Of a DNA stretch of 64,000 nucleotides, positions 12,662 through 25,169 are shown piece after piece. The stretch spans positions 3,784,001-3,848,000 of the forward strand of contig JAQFVV010006310.1 in assembly GCA_028023455.1 (NCBI GenBank), in the 5' to 3' direction. How positions within the stretch are numbered: position 1 is the stretch's first letter; each line of letters opens with the position of its first letter. The position numbers and the translations under genes are program-made. The notes under the pieces were generated by a model. It searched no databases. It worked only from the letters and a program-made list of their open reading frames with translations, and was not told the DNA's origin. The stretch comes from Epiperipatus broadwayi. Its lineage: Eukaryota > Onychophora > Udeonychophora > Euonychophora > Peripatidae.

Positions 12662-13620
12662 CAGTCTGTAAAGAAGATTAAATATGATGGTCAGAAGAAA
12701 ACTAGGCATGCTTTAGTAGTGTGTATAGTATGTGATAAGGTTTTTCATCTGAAGTGCTTAAATAAGACTAGGAAAGATATAAAAAGTATATGGTTGTGTA
12801 GATCATGTACAAATGTGATAAAAGAAATTAAAAGATGATTTTAAGGATAAATAATCTAAAGAAAAAAGAGAAATGGAAAAAATGTAGATAAGGATGATAG
12901 TGAGTATATATTTAGATATATATGCCAAAATAAGTAGTGCAATGGAAATAGTTAGGAAAAGAATAAGTAAGATAGAAGAAGGGGCAAAGAATGTAGAAGT
13001 AAAATTAAAAGCATTAGACATAAAAGTGTGAGCAGATCAAGAAATTAATGAATAGAAATAATAAGGTAGAAGTAAATAAGGAAGTCCAGAAGGTGGAAAA
13101 GAATGTTACAGATGAAGTAAGGAAAGTAAACTATAAGACAGTCATGATAGTGGACTTGCTAATTAAAGGATATAAAGATGTAATTGCAAGTGAAAATAGA
13201 AATAGGTATATAAGAATATTTTTGCCTGGAGCTACAATTAGGAATGTTACAGATAAGGTAAAGAAATAGAGGAGTAGGAATGTTTATGCTATGGTAGGGA
13301 CAAATAATTTGTCAGAGCCATCACAGACACTAATGGATGAGCATAAAGAATTGATTAATAGTTGAATAAGATTAAAGGAAGAGTAGGAGTAGTTGGATTA
13401 CTACCAAGATTCTACAATAGGTATATGTTATATAGGGTATGTTTTATAAATGAGAGATTGAAAAAATTATGCGATACAAATAATGTTATGTTTATGTATA
13501 TTTGGGATTTTTTTTATTAGTAAGAGGGGGTTATGCAGTAAATATGGATTGCAATTAGCAAAACAAGGAAGTGAATCATTAGGGGATGTGATTTATGAAA
13601 AATATTATAGTTTGGGAAAC
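12662..13620 (+). pseudogene. ORF1 relic: PHD finger, coiled coil and esterase domain
   Basis: The frame starting near 12662 reads VCIVCDKVFHLKCL and, 20 residues on, WLCRSCT, giving the C-x2-C...H-x2-C...W-x-C-x2-C spacing of a PHD finger, ending at a TGA near 12838. A charged, coiled-coil-like stretch follows (EIVRKRISKIEEGAKNVEVK, about 12945-13005). Next, 13147 onward reads MIVDLLIKGYKDVI, PGATIRNVTDKVKK, then VGTNNL and later WDFFY. These are the conserved blocks of the SGNH/esterase domain known from CR1-like ORF1 proteins. The nucleophile motif GDS is VDL here, so the serine is gone, and the last Asp/His block is also degraded. It would have acted in retrotransposition RNP formation. 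It is broken by several stops. Confidence 0.75.
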
Positions 13621-13839
13621 TTATAAAGGGGGATAGGATTTTAAATTACAGAATTATCAAAAAGAAGGTTAAGAATGGATGGGATGTAAGAAGTAAACAA
13701 AGGGTAGCTGATTCAGATCTAAATAAAAATGTGTTTAGGAAATGGGTCTATAATGTTAAAACAAACTAATTACAAATGTAATAAAGAAGTAAGAGTCAAA
13801 AAAAATTATAAAATATTAATAAAAAAGGAAAAATTGGTA

Positions 13840-14470
13840 AAATTGGATATTTGAATATTTAAGATGGTAGGAGACCACAAAAGTGATTGGAATTAAACAA
13901 AGAAGGGCTAGTGGTATTATCATTAGTGGAAATACATCTAAGAGAAGAAGAAGCTACACTGAAAAGATTTGTTATGACAGGGTATACATAAAAAAAGGAG
14001 TGATGATTTAGAAGTTATGTCAAAAATATTCAAACACTGTAAAGTGCCAAGAAGATTTGTGATTTGAGATAAGATTAGGAAGACAAGAATACATGGTGAC
14101 TATAGTGTACATGGCCAATGAGATAGTCAAACTTGGAATGGAACAGTAGCATATATAAATACCTAGTTAAGAATATACAGATTTTCAAAAAAAGAGAAGA
14201 AAATAATGGTTATAGAGGATATGAATGGGCATATTGAAGAAATTGATGGTGTTGATAATAAGAATGCCAGATTTTGAAAATTTTTGTCAGAGAATATATT
14301 TGAGCATTGGAAAGTTATCAAATGTTTATGAGGAGCAATACATGTGGTCTAGAAATAATATATTTCCCACAATAAATTATGTATTAATAGAGAAAAAGGG
14401 AATGAATAAAGTATGGAAAATTGAAGTGTTTGACAATGAAAAAGGAGTATATAATAGTGATTAAAATTTC
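13840..14470 (+). pseudogene. APE-type endonuclease relic of the CR1/L2-like element
   Basis: The start reads KIGYLNI, the usual opening of an APE endonuclease with the conserved Asn, followed by GLVVLSLVEIHLREEE, where the Glu of the second motif sits. In other frames downstream come fragments ending at about 14463, including a stretch TINYVLIEKKGMNKV that corresponds to the late endonuclease region. At least four frame changes or stops separate them. The enzyme would nick target DNA for target-primed reverse transcription. Catalytic residues are not all present. Confidence 0.6.
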
Positions 14471-14547
14471 TTATAATAGAAATTGTTAGTAATGAGATAG
14501 AAAATAATAATAAAAGTAGAAAGAATAGTGACAGATATGTATGGACA

Positions 14548-15136
14548 GTGAATGATAAGAATAATTTAGAAGAATATAATATAAAAGTAGAAGAAATCAT
14601 GGAAAAGTTTGTTGGGGATGAATATAAGGACTGGTATGGTGAAATAGAACAAGTGGTAAATAGGATTTTAAGCGAGAATATTCAGAAGAATAAAAGTAAT
14701 AGGAAAATGAGAACTAGTAAGAGTGTAAAAGAGAGGAAAAAAACATGTGGAGATTATAAATATGCTATTAAAAATGAAGAAAATGGAATAGATGTTAATA
14801 TTAAGTGAGAAAACTATTTTAAAAAAGAAGTTGGCTAAGATAGATAATTATATAGAAAGAATGAAATTAAATAGTAAATTATTGGAGGATATTAACAAAA
14901 GTGGAAGAGATGAAAGTAAAAATTTTTGGAAATATTATAAAAAAAAAAATGTAAAGGAGAGAGAAACAGTTTTACTAGATGATGAAAAAAAAGAGTATAG
15001 GTCTAGAGAAGAATTAGAAACAATTTTAAATAAGTATGTAATGGATATAGAAAAAATGTTAGATGTGAAGGATAGAATGATAAACATAAAAACACCTACA
15101 AATCATGGAAATGTTATTTTAACAAAAATGAATTGA
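14548..15136 (+). pseudogene. Linker between endonuclease and RT (two overlapping open frames)
   Basis: Two frames, 14548-14808 and 14792-15136, are open for 86 and 114 codons. They encode lysine/glutamate-rich, helical-looking sequence (e.g. IMEKFVGDEYKDWYGEIEQV and NFWKYYKKKNVKERETVLLD). In CR1/RTE-like elements the connection between endonuclease and RT is similarly charged and carries a W/F-rich helix before the RT fingers. The small overlap marks a single frameshift, after which the RT begins near 15130. Confidence 0.6.
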
Positions 15137-16250
15137 ATGAGACAGGGAAGAAGTTGAAAAATGGTAAGGTAAAAGGTTTAGATGGATGGGCAGCAGAGCT
15201 GGTGATTTATTTGGGAAATAGGGCAAAATTTAAATCTATTATCATGTTTTAATGAGATGGCACAGAAGACAATTTCCAGAGAGCTAGAATAATATGAGTG
15301 GAACTATTATTGAAAGGCATGGGTAAAGACTATAGAAAGATAAACAATTATAGACTGGTAGCAGTAACATTGGTGTTACATAAATTTTTTGGATAAATGG
15401 AGGCTGGAAGGATGGCAAAATGAATGGAGTAAAATAATAGAGAGAGAAAATCAAGGAGTTTTAGGAGATAGTTTATTTGTAGTCACACTATTTATAGATA
15501 GGAGTAGGAAATACAGGTAAGTAGCTATATATGTCTTTATAGATATAGAAAAGGCATATGATAGAGTAAATAGAAATCAATTATGGGTAAGTTTAATAAA
15601 TTTGGGAATAAATGGAGCTTTAGTGGATTTTATTAAGAGATTGTATGAAAATAATTACTATACATATCAATTAGGATTTATAGAATCAGAGTCATAAATG
15701 GGGTGGGACTAAGGCAAAAATGCCTTATGTCACCTATTTTGTTTTTTGTTATATTTGAGAGAAATGGAAAGAGCAATAGAAAGACTAGGAAGAAAAGTAG
15801 AGATACTATTAATAGATGGCAAGGGGTTATATACATTATCAAGTTTTATATGCTGATGATATCTTCTTGAGTACAGAAAGTAAGAAGATATGGAAGTTTT
15901 GCCGAAGATATGCACAAAAGTGGATAAAGAGATAGGGATTAAATTTAGTGAAGAAAAATCAAAGGAATGATGATAAATGTTGGGGAAAGAGAAGAGAAAT
16001 AATTTTTATTGGGGGATATAAAATTAAATGAGAATAGGTATAACTATTTGGAAATTGTCTTAAGTAATCAAAAGAATTGCTTGGATGAATGGGAGAAAAA
16101 ATTAATAAATGAAGTAAAGAAAAAAAAGGTACTAATAAAGAAGTAACTTATAATGCAGAAAGAATTAAATGGAAGGGAGTGGCAGTAGAAGGGATAATAT
16201 ATGGTAACAATGTGTTATGTGTTAGTAAAGGAGTGTTAGATTACTTAGAA
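15120..16250 (+). pseudogene. Reverse transcriptase relic of the CR1/L2-like element
   Basis: Recognisable RT blocks are LKNGKVKGLDGWAAEL (about 15150), VFIDIEKAYDRVNRNQLW (about 15534-15588) with its catalytic Asp, GVGLRQKCLMSPILFFV (about 15700) and LYADDIFL at about 15846, where YADD lies at 15849-15860. The thumb region continues to about 16250 with frame changes. The YADD catalytic pair is intact even though the ORF is broken several times. This order is diagnostic of non-LTR RT. It would copy the element RNA at the nicked target. Confidence 0.85.
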
Positions 16251-16259
16251 AAAGTATAA

Positions 16260-17090
16260 AGAAAAATAGGAAAATGTGCATTAGTGCAGATGTCTGATGG
16301 CAGAGGAGGCAATTCAAGATGAAATGGAATTGTCAAGTTTTTATGTGAAAGATGCAAAAAGCAAAATAAAAATGTTCAGAGATTGCAATTTATGGATAAT
16401 AAGAGAATAACTAAAATAATATTTAATTCAGTTAAGAGTAAAGGAGAGGCAACAAGGTGGGTGAGTAAGGTAGTATTGTATGTAGAAGATTTGAATAAAG
16501 ACTTTATGTCAATATACTTGTACAAAAGGTGGGATGATTGTGTTAGGGGGATTGTTTAGTGTTATAGTGACAAAGAATGATATAGAAGAATAGATGCATT
16601 AATAAAAAATAGGAAACTTAAGAGATGGAGAACTAGTATGAAGAGTAATAAGAGTTGAAATATTTATAGAAGGAAACAGTTTATTGGGTGTGAACTAATT
16701 TACGATAATAGCAAGAAAAGTAGTCTGCTGTTTAAGCTCAAACAGGATCATTAGCGACAAAGGAATATAAACATAAATGAAGAAATGTGGTGATTTAGTC
16801 TGCAAGTTATATAAAAAAGGCATGGAAATATTAGGCATCTGCTAATTGAATGTAAATGCTTACAAGAAAAAACAATACAAATAATGAAGTTGTGGGAGAA
16901 TAAATATAAACAAAGTGATTATACACAAAGTGGGTTCTTGGTTATTATGCTGGGTCTGAGAAAGATAAATAGGGTCTAAATATAAAGGTCATAGAATGAA
17001 CAAAGATGATGTGGGAAAGGGATGAAGCAGAATATTAAAGAATATGTGAAAAACTTATAGTGGGGATGGAAAGGAAAAGTAAGGTGGTTA
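16260..17090 (+). pseudogene. C-terminal domain relic of the CR1/L2-like element
   Basis: From about 16264 the frames read RKIGKCALVQMSDGRGGNSR, then MDNKRITKIIFNSVKSKGEA, and near 16824-16870 GNIRHLLIECKCLQEK. A His followed by Leu-Leu and two cysteines is the usual C-terminal Cys/His end of CR1/L2-type ORF2 proteins, after the RT thumb. Stops are frequent. The region ends in unremarkable AT-rich sequence near 17.1 kb. Confidence 0.55.
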
Positions 17091-17519
17091 ACAGGTATCT
17101 CTGGGCATAGTGGTTGAGGGATTCCTCAATTCGATAAAGGAGTAGTCATATCACATATCACAGCCATATAAAATTAAAAATTTAAATTTGTTTTTATTTT
17201 TTGCTAAAATTATTTGCAAACTCTAAAAAAATCTGTTGTCATTAGAATATGTATACATGCAAAATTTGAACTAGTTTGGAAATAGATAAAAATTGATTCA
17301 CATGATTTCTCAGACAAAAAAATAAAAAAAACTCAATAAATTTAAATAAAAGCCAATTAATAAATTTAACATACTATGTTCCATTACTTTTTCTAATCTA
17401 AATTATTTTATTATTATTTTATTTCTCTTATTTTCCAATGGGGAGATGGGGTCATCATATTATTAATAAAAAAATGTATAATTAAAATGACACTTAAAAT
17501 TTTTTCTGACTTATCATAA

Positions 17520-18600
17520 TGGATTAGATATTACACACACACACAACATACCATGTTCTCAGAGGTTTTTTTAAATCAGTATTTTCCTCATTAACTCAAC
17601 TGTATCACAAATATCCACCAAAGCAGAAACTCATACCATCATCTTTCACTATGCATGCATTTTATGATAACCTTCACTTATCAGGTAAACTAAAGATATC
17701 AAACACCTGAATCTCAATTTCCATATTGACAGCTAAATACCCTCTCCCCATTGTGCCATTTTTGTGCAAGGTAGGGACTGGTTTCTGCACACTTCTAATA
17801 ACTTGTTGATATTGACAGGTGCACTGCAATTACAGCTGTCATTTTTATTGAAACAAAGCTTTTCTAACTAGCTTATCATTTTATTATTTTTCTTATTTTT
17901 TAGTTGGGGGGGGGATGTAAAATTGTGATAATAATATTACATTCAAAATTTTGTGTTATTAGTATTTTTCCCAATTTATTTCAGTAAAAGATTTGATGTC
18001 ACATGCACACACACACACACACACATATATATAATGTTTCATAGTTTTTGGTTTTTATCTGGGCAGCTTCATTATCTCTACCATATTGTAAGCATCCATT
18101 AATACAAAAACTTAAACTATCCTTTCTTACTACAAATACATTTCAAAAACAATCTTGAGCTGTCAATAAATTAGAAGTAATCTTTATGCCTATTTTGTCA
18201 GCTTGATATTTTTTTATTACATCACCTTCACAGAATGTGGAGATTGATTTTTATTCTCTTTTAACATTTTGTAAAAAAAAAAAAAGAAGAAGAATAATCT
18301 TTACACTGCTGAGATGCTTTTTAACTTTTTTAAAAGTGCACCTTTCATCTCAATTCCACCATATTACAACATATATCTATGCAGAAACTCATACTACCAT
18401 CTCTTACTAAGCATGCTTACCATGAATAACTTTCACTTGTCAGATGATTTAGAAATGTTGCATATCTAAATTTCCATGCTGGTCTTTACAGCTCATACTC
18501 CTTCTCACATAAGATAAGAGCTACATTTTATCCTCTTTTAATACCTTGTGAAAATACAAGTGGTCACTGCATTGCAACAATATTTTCAATTTTTTTTTGT
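17520..18600 (+). repeat. Three diverged copies of repeat family D
   Basis: About 17560-17850, 18040-18290 and 18310-18590 share an ordered set of blocks: TTTTTAA with a following CTC-ACT, ATATCYAYCMAWGCAGAAAC, then CTCATACYAYCWTCTYACTA, GCATGC, CTTTCACTTGTCAG, and TTTTAATACYTTGTGAAAAT. A fourth copy is near 33.0-33.2 kb, and a reverse-orientation fragment near 30.8 kb. A (CA)n tract at about 18003-18024 and G-runs near 17907 lie between copies. There is no coding content. Confidence 0.6.
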
Positions 18601-19056
18601 TTTTTTTATGCAGAGTATTTATTTAAGTCTATTTTCATCTTTATATGTGTAAATTATGTTTTACTACTTAAAAAAAAATGCCTACTTTTATTTAAAAAAT
18701 TTATTATTTTTAAATTGTTATTAATCATATTTACATAAAAAATATTTGTATAGTCACTTGTGCATGAGTATGAAATAGCATAGTTAAGATAAAATACAAG
18801 CATACTAGTTCATTTAGATGACTTCTTTCCATTTTTCTTTAATTAGAAATTACACTAGGAACTTTTATTCACCTGCAAGCTTCTCTTAATACTTAACCAA
18901 CAACTGCAAGTGGTCTCATTTATACAATATTTATATGTAATAATTGCCATAATAATGTGTATTTAAATAAGGTGTTGTTTAAATTACAAACTAGATATCC
19001 AAGGTAGAATTAGCGAAAATATACACTAAATGTGTAGTGTACATACTTAAGCTAGA

Positions 19057-19373
19057 TGTAATTAGAGAGATTTGAACACAGACTTTCAAAGTCCTTTCAG
19101 TCATCTTCTTCATTTTATATTACTGATACACATGACAACATACATATGAAAAAGATAAATGATTTCCAGTATATGTATTTTGAGCACTGATTATATAATG
19201 TGTGGAAGATGATCTGGACCAACTGATGAGTGCTGATTCTACATAAAATACATATATTGGAGATCATTTATCTTTTTCACATGTATGTGTTTATGGGTAT
19301 TGGTTGTATAATATAGACTGGATGATGAAAGAAAGCTTGAAAGTCTGTGTTCAGTTCCCCTTTAATTATAATA
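19057..19373. mobile_element. Foldback element (family C)
   Basis: The left arm starts near TTGAACACAGACTTTC and the right arm ends GAAAGTCTGTGTTCAG. Inside, ATGAAAAAGATAAATGAT is mirrored by ATCATTTATCTTTTTCA. The arms are roughly 130-150 bp around a short centre near 19185-19225. The same termini appear on the larger foldback at 26.2-27.2 kb, so they are one family. Confidence 0.7.
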
Positions 19374-20654
19374 ATTATTAACATAAATTATCCAAATGTA
19401 TGTATGTTACCTTTATATTAGTCAATCTAAATGAAATGCTTGTTGGCATATTTACACCTTATAGCTCAAGAGCAATAAAATCATTATCAATAATTATTTA
19501 TATATTATGATATAACTCTAAAATTAGGATGCTAAAATAAATTGTTAAGAATTATGACAAGCATTGGCAAACTAACACAAACTTTGATCACATGTTATCT
19601 TGGTTGTAGAACTAATTATTTAGATATTTTTTTCTTAATTTTACATATTTACTAAGACCTGTTTGTGAAGAATTTATAATATACAAGTATTTTAATAATC
19701 GAATGTTTAAAAAAACATATATACTACAAAAGCAATGTGATTTGTGTGTCATTTAGAAAGATTTTAAATTACCATTTTTGATTTTGTAAGTACAAGAACA
19801 TACTCATTATTTAAATTTATCTTAAACCAGAGGTCTCCAAACTATTATTTAAATGTTATCCTAAACCAACGGTCCCCAAACTTTTTTGATTATCGACTCC
19901 TAAAAATTTTCAAATCCTCTTCTCGATCTCGCCAAAATTTATTTTTAGTGGTTGATTTATGTGCTACAAACAAAAAAAAAACTTTTACTATTTTTATGCA
20001 TTTATTTTACAATTTTACATTTATTAATATATATATATATACTAACAATTTTATAATAATAATTTTTCTGACTCACAATCAGTGAGACAGATGGGCAATA
20101 TTTGGTTCAAAATTAGTAAGTTTTAACTTTAAATGGCCTCAGAATTTCACATTCAACTTATTTCTCTGTTTGGTGAGTTGTGTAATGTTTGCTGGTAAAC
20201 AAACTGGTATTAAATTCATTGAAACAATATTCAAAAACATTATATATATAAATATATCTGTGATTTTTAATCAATTCTTTCCCGTTGACCCCTAATAATG
20301 TTATATCGACCGCCATGGTCGATATTGATGACTTTGCGTCCCCTACCCTAAACTAGCATTTTCGTATGTATATGTGAACAAAGTTGTCTAACAATATATG
20401 TTCTCACACACATACTTACCTAATATCAGACATAATAATATATAATAAAACAAAACTCTGCAATTAACTCTATAATTTTCAATACTCTAATATATAAATA
20501 AATAACAGCTGTAGCTAGTCTATAAACTGATTTAGTAATTGCTACTCAAAATGGAAATTATGCTGTAGCTAATTATAGCTCTTATTTACATATTAGTATA
20601 TTAAAAATTGTAGAATTAATTCCAGGGTTTTGTTTATATATATATATATATATA

Positions 20655-21170
20655 TAATAGAGGAGAAATATTACAGAGACTTCAGATCACTCAAAGAAGT
20701 ATGCAGAAATGTATGTTGGGAATAACAAGAAGAAATTGAAAGTAAAATATGTGGATGAGACAACAATATATATCACTAATGTCATTGAAATAATGGCTGG
20801 ATATATCATGAGAAAAGATAAAAATAAATAATTGAATAGCTTTATTGATTAGAGTTATACAAAGTTCCAGCATCAGAAGGGCCCATACTGGAATCAATCT
20901 AAGGAACTTGTGCTTCAGAACCTAACAATCTACCACTGCACTAAACCATGGAGTAGTATTAGAAAAGGTGATAATAAATAAATGAGTCTTAAGTTGAATT
21001 CCTAAGAGATTATAGTGATTAAAAAAGACCCGTGTGAAATGGATATAGTAAGAAAGTTGTTAATATGATAGAGAGATCAGAAGTCATGGATTGGAAAAAA
21101 CTAGATTAAATTTGAAGTGACCATCTTGTAATCTGATAATGGATGATGGTGATAAAAACATTATTCATAT
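20655..21170 (+). mobile_element. RTE-type LINE 3' fragment interrupted by a SINE
   Basis: The first half (about 20658-20828) matches the RTE tail at 40.56 kb block by block: CTTCAGATCACTCAAAGAAG, GGGAATAACAAGAAGAAA, and ATGTCATTGAAATAAT. After a family A SINE (20832-20948) the match resumes with GATAATAAATAAATGAGTCT and GAAGTCATGGATTGGAAAAA, and ends in GATGATGGTGATAAAAA. The encoded part is the RTE C-terminus, now with many stops. A (TA)n tract immediately precedes it. Confidence 0.75.
20832..20948 (-). mobile_element. SINE family A copy nested in RTE
   Basis: The plus strand shows the mirror of the family, e.g. CTTTATTGATTAGAGTTATA, AAAGTTCCAGCATCAGAAGG and CTACCACTGCACTAAACCAT. It splits the RTE 3' fragment, so it inserted later. 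Confidence 0.75.
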
Positions 21171-22299
21171 TTATTACATTTAGAAGTAGAAATTGAAATA
21201 TTATTTATGAGAAAAAGTCAAGATATAAATTTATATTTAAATCTTTTAAAATTACAAAACATGCAATATAACACATTTGTAGGCAAATTGATATATCTAA
21301 GTAAAAAAAAAAACAACCAAGCAAAAACAGTTAATCAACATTAGTGTAGTTTACATTAATATATATATATATGTGCTCTGCATGCAGATAATGAAGCTAC
21401 TCAATGTACGTAAAATTATCAAGTTACCACCAAGCGCTTTCGGGACAATTTATAGTCCCATATTCATGGCGACTTGTATTTGGTTAAGAACTGAAACATT
21501 TTACCCTCAGAACTGAATGATAAACTTTTAGCTGATGTTTTTTTCATTAATAAAGACATTTTTTAATTAATCATTATGTGATTGACATGCTTTTTTCTCA
21601 TTTAGCTTTAAAAAAAATGATGTTTATTCTTTTACTAACATATTTAAGGATCCTTTCTTACTTCTGTTATTATTTCAAATAACCATACTTCTAAATCAGA
21701 AATACTATTCCTGATGGTTTTTTTTTTTTTTTTTGAGGTGAATGAGATGACGTCTCTGAAGATTTAAATGGTTAAAAGTTAGTAATTTAAATAAAGATAT
21801 GAATCTTTGAGTAAATCTAAACTTTCTGTATATCTTAAAAAGCATGATATTTATATTCTCTTAACAACATCTTAAATCATCACTAGGTTAAAAAAATTTT
21901 CTCAACATCATATGACATCATAAGAAAGCATCTTCTTCATGTTTAGTTTTTTATACAATTTTTTAAAAAAACGTCCTAAAAAATAATAAAATTAGGAATT
22001 TTGTTATCTCAAGTGCTTCTGTTGTAACCATTGTCATAGAGAAGCCAAAGTTATATTGTGATTATATTTTGGAAAATAATGTGAGATGCTTACTTACTTA
22101 TATATATACAAAATGAAAATAAACAAGTGAATAATGAAATATACATATGTAGAAAATAATTATTTGATTAAACATTTTATTTATTTAGTAAATATGTGCT
22201 GATATATTTCATTAATTAATTTAATCTTAGTTAGCAAATAGACTACTTTATAAATTCATTGAGGAGATGATTCCAAAAATTTATAAATAAATCAAAAAA

Positions 22300-22457
22300 G
22301 ATTTGATATGTTGGACTATTTCCATCATTTATGAGTGAATGTTGAATGTAAAGAAAATTTAAAACTTTATTTAAACTTTCCAAATACAAACAACCTGTAT
22401 TTTCTTTACATTCAACATTCATTCATAAATGATGGAAATAGTCCAACATATCACATC
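22300..22457. repeat. 59-bp-arm inverted repeat
   Basis: The left arm 22300-22358 and right arm 22399-22457 are near-perfect reverse complements around a 40-bp centre. For example, ATGTTGGACTATTTCCATCA is mirrored by TGATGGAAATAGTCCAACAT. Only a few mismatches are visible. No ORF or A-tail is present. It could be a small foldback element or a hairpin-RNA locus. Confidence 0.8.
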
Positions 22458-22599
22458 TCATAATATATCATCCTTACAAACCTTCAGACAAATACTAAAG
22501 CAAAAAGATTTCACATGTAAAGGAAATCAGTAATATGTAAAAGAGTTAAGTGTGTCTTTCTCTTGTTCTTGTTTGAAGAAGTTGGGGGAAAAAAGACTT

Positions 22600-22675
22600 A
22601 TATATTACTTTTTATAAATCTCCACATATACACTACAATGCAATTTTTTTTTATATAAAAAGTAATATATATGAA
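22600..22675. repeat. Short AT-rich hairpin
   Basis: ATATATTACTTTTTATA and TATAAAAAGTAATATATAT are mirrored about 55 bp apart. It is low complexity and may be incidental. Confidence 0.4.
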
Positions 22676-22708
22676 GAATGCAAAAAAGTAAAAAAGATAT
22701 AAGAAAAA

Positions 22709-22794
22709 GGGGTTGTTGGGGGTTCGCCCGTGCAAGAAGTAGTTGGTGAGACGGGTGTGGGTCGCGGGATGCTGAAATGGAAAAAAAAAAAAAA
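22709..22794 (+). mobile_element. SINE family B copy, damaged
   Basis: GCAAGAAGTAGTTGGTGAGA and ACGGGTGTGGGTCGCG match the copy at 47.73 kb. It ends in ATGCTGAAATGG plus an A-run, as the others end in ATGCTATGACATATG plus A-run. The box A part is scrambled or deleted. Confidence 0.7.
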
Positions 22795-22859
22795 GACTTA
22801 ATTATTAAGTTAAAAATTACACAAAGAGTGCCAATTTTTATCTTAATTACTTTGATTTA

Positions 22860-25165
22860 TTAAAAAACATTATAAAAATACTTATTACATTCAGACATTC
22901 TTTTAGCAAATAGTACATTAGCTCTTATTCTCAGAACATTGTCCTGTGTTTTCCTTGTCAACTATTAGAAGCTACAAAAGAGGGGAAACAGAATCTTGCA
23001 GAAAATTGCCAAACATTTTTTTTTTGTTTCAAGTCAAATAAAATACTAACACTACATGTAACTATATTTAATATTCATGTGATAATAATTAAAAGAGAAA
23101 AGATATTCAAAGAAAGAAGACTTTCAAGCTATAATAGTAAGTTAATCTAAAGGAAAGAAATTCAATGTTTTATATATATTTTTAAATATTCAAGACTAAT
23201 AAATAAAAGCTATTATGACCTATAAAAGAACATAGAATAAAAACTGAAATTTGAGATTAACAAATATGACAGTATATTTTGTTCATGAATGAAATTATTT
23301 TAAAGAAAGTTGCATTGAAATAAATAATGATTTCTTTTTCATATACATATGTGAGAAGTTATAATGAACAGTTAAAGTTATAAAAGATTTGAACTTTTGC
23401 TCTGATATTCAACTTGAGAAATATTCCAGAGATAACTGATTTTTTTCCTATTAATAAATTATTTTATTACTTACTAATTATTTATGTAAATACTAAAACC
23501 AGTATGGTTTAAAATACTTTTACATTTTCTAAAAATACATTAATTATTTATGACTAGTTACCACACTGTCATAATCCCTTTTGTTTTATTTACCACATGG
23601 TAATAAACATGCAATATTGGTGCCACATGTATGACTCACAGAAAGAAACTCTCATAGCTCTGAGAACATGCTCTTTGATGTGTGAAGTTTGGAATGTATA
23701 GTTGTAGAAACAAATGATTGTTAATATCTGTGTTGTGGTGATTTATATATATACCAAATCCAAATACTACTCTTTAATTTTATTATTAAATAATAGTTGG
23801 TTATTTATTTAACAGATTACTTGAAAACTATTATTTGCTTCTCATTTTTGCTTATCTGCAGAACCAGTTGGCTTCTCTGTGCATGGTTACTATTACACTA
23901 TATTCAAACTGCTTTTTTTCTTTATTGGAAATGCATGACAATGAATAATAATGACTGCTACTATAATTTGATGCTACTGCTATAACTGTTGTTAAGCCCC
24001 AGTAGGCTTTTCTATAATTACATTTGCACGTTTGGTGCAAATATTACTATGGATGTTTTACCAATATCAGCATAGATTATTTCATTACTCTGACTATTTC
24101 TGCACCATTTATATTGCAAAAATTAAGCATGCAGATGTTCCATTGGCCATCAAGATAATGTGTATTAACTCACAAATACACAGCACTATCCTATAATCAA
24201 GGACCCTTGAAAGGTACATTGAGAATTACTGTCTTAAATATAACAAATATACCAAATAGTTAAAATTAATTTGTGGTGTTATCAGAAAATATATTTAATA
24301 AGCTTTTAAATATGTATTTTTTAATTAAATCTTTAAAAAAAATTTTGACAATAGGATTGTAAATAAAATGACAATATTATTACCTCCCCTCTTTTTGTTA
24401 AAAAATCTCATTTTTAAGAAAGATAAACTGATATAAGTAAAATAATAGGAATATGAGAGTAAATTTATATTCTGTTTTCTTTAAGTATAATTTTGTTATT
24501 GCTGTAAACACACACATACATATTTCATTTATTAAAGAATAAATAAAGGTGTGTGTGTACAAGCTTTTAATGTTATGATAGAATACTCCAAAAATAAAAT
24601 ATATAATTAATTATTAAGGAAAAAAAATTAATAACTAGAAAAGTGCAACAGGCTAATTTGCATGTAAAGAAAAGTTACTTTATGCAATTTGGCAAAGTTG
24701 ATAAAAAGTATATAGAAAAATTAAAAGACAATAAAAGTAAAACTAGTGGAAAGATAAACTAATAAAAGTGAAGTTGATCTGGAAATTAATGAAGAAGAGC
24801 TCTAGTCAAGAATCTAATTGGACTATCTCTGAATTATGTGTATAGTTACAAGTTACAGAGTAACTTTATAGATATTTAATCTTTAACGAGATATGAATTT
24901 TAAAGAGATCTGAGTGATCTTCTACTTAGGTAGCAATTAGCAAGTTGAATTACTAGTATCTTACTGATATTATTATTATTAAGAGTAAATTCTTGGAAGT
25001 TTTATTTAAGATTTGTTCTTTTCTTTTTTATTTATAAATATAATTATCCAGCTGCCAATTGACTGCATGGCCCAGGATATAATAGTTATAATATTCAGTT
25101 AAAGATTTCTTTATTTAAATTGATTTCATTCATCTTATTAATCTGTTTTATATTCTGTTTAGTTT
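22860..25165. other. AT-rich stretch, nothing recognised
   Basis: Two 62-codon frames near 23.8-24.0 kb overlap on opposite strands and look like chance. No repeat of the named families was seen. Confidence 0.4.
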
Positions 25166-25169
25166 GACA

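Larger units (their letters stand above)
12640..17150 (+). mobile_element. Near full-length, dead CR1/L2-like LINE
   Basis: Conceptual translation across several frames recovers, in order, a PHD-type zinc finger (about 12713-12820), an SGNH/esterase-like domain (about 13130-13620), an APE endonuclease remnant (about 13840-14470), a linker, a reverse transcriptase (about 15120-15990) and a C-terminal region with a Cys/His end (about 16260-16900). PHD plus esterase in the first ORF is established for CR1-like non-LTR retrotransposons, so the clade call rests on domain order. Stops and frameshifts occur throughout, so it is an old copy. Its base composition is A/G-rich on the coding strand and blends with the surroundings. 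Exact ends were not found: the 5' side begins after unrelated AT-rich sequence, and the 3' end is guessed from where protein-like sequence stops. Confidence 0.8.

Noticed and set aside
14349-14600. 83-codon hydrophobic minus-strand frame
   Set aside because: It is the antisense shadow of the CR1/L2-like endonuclease and linker region, whose A/G-rich strand gives T/C-rich, membrane-like translations on the other.
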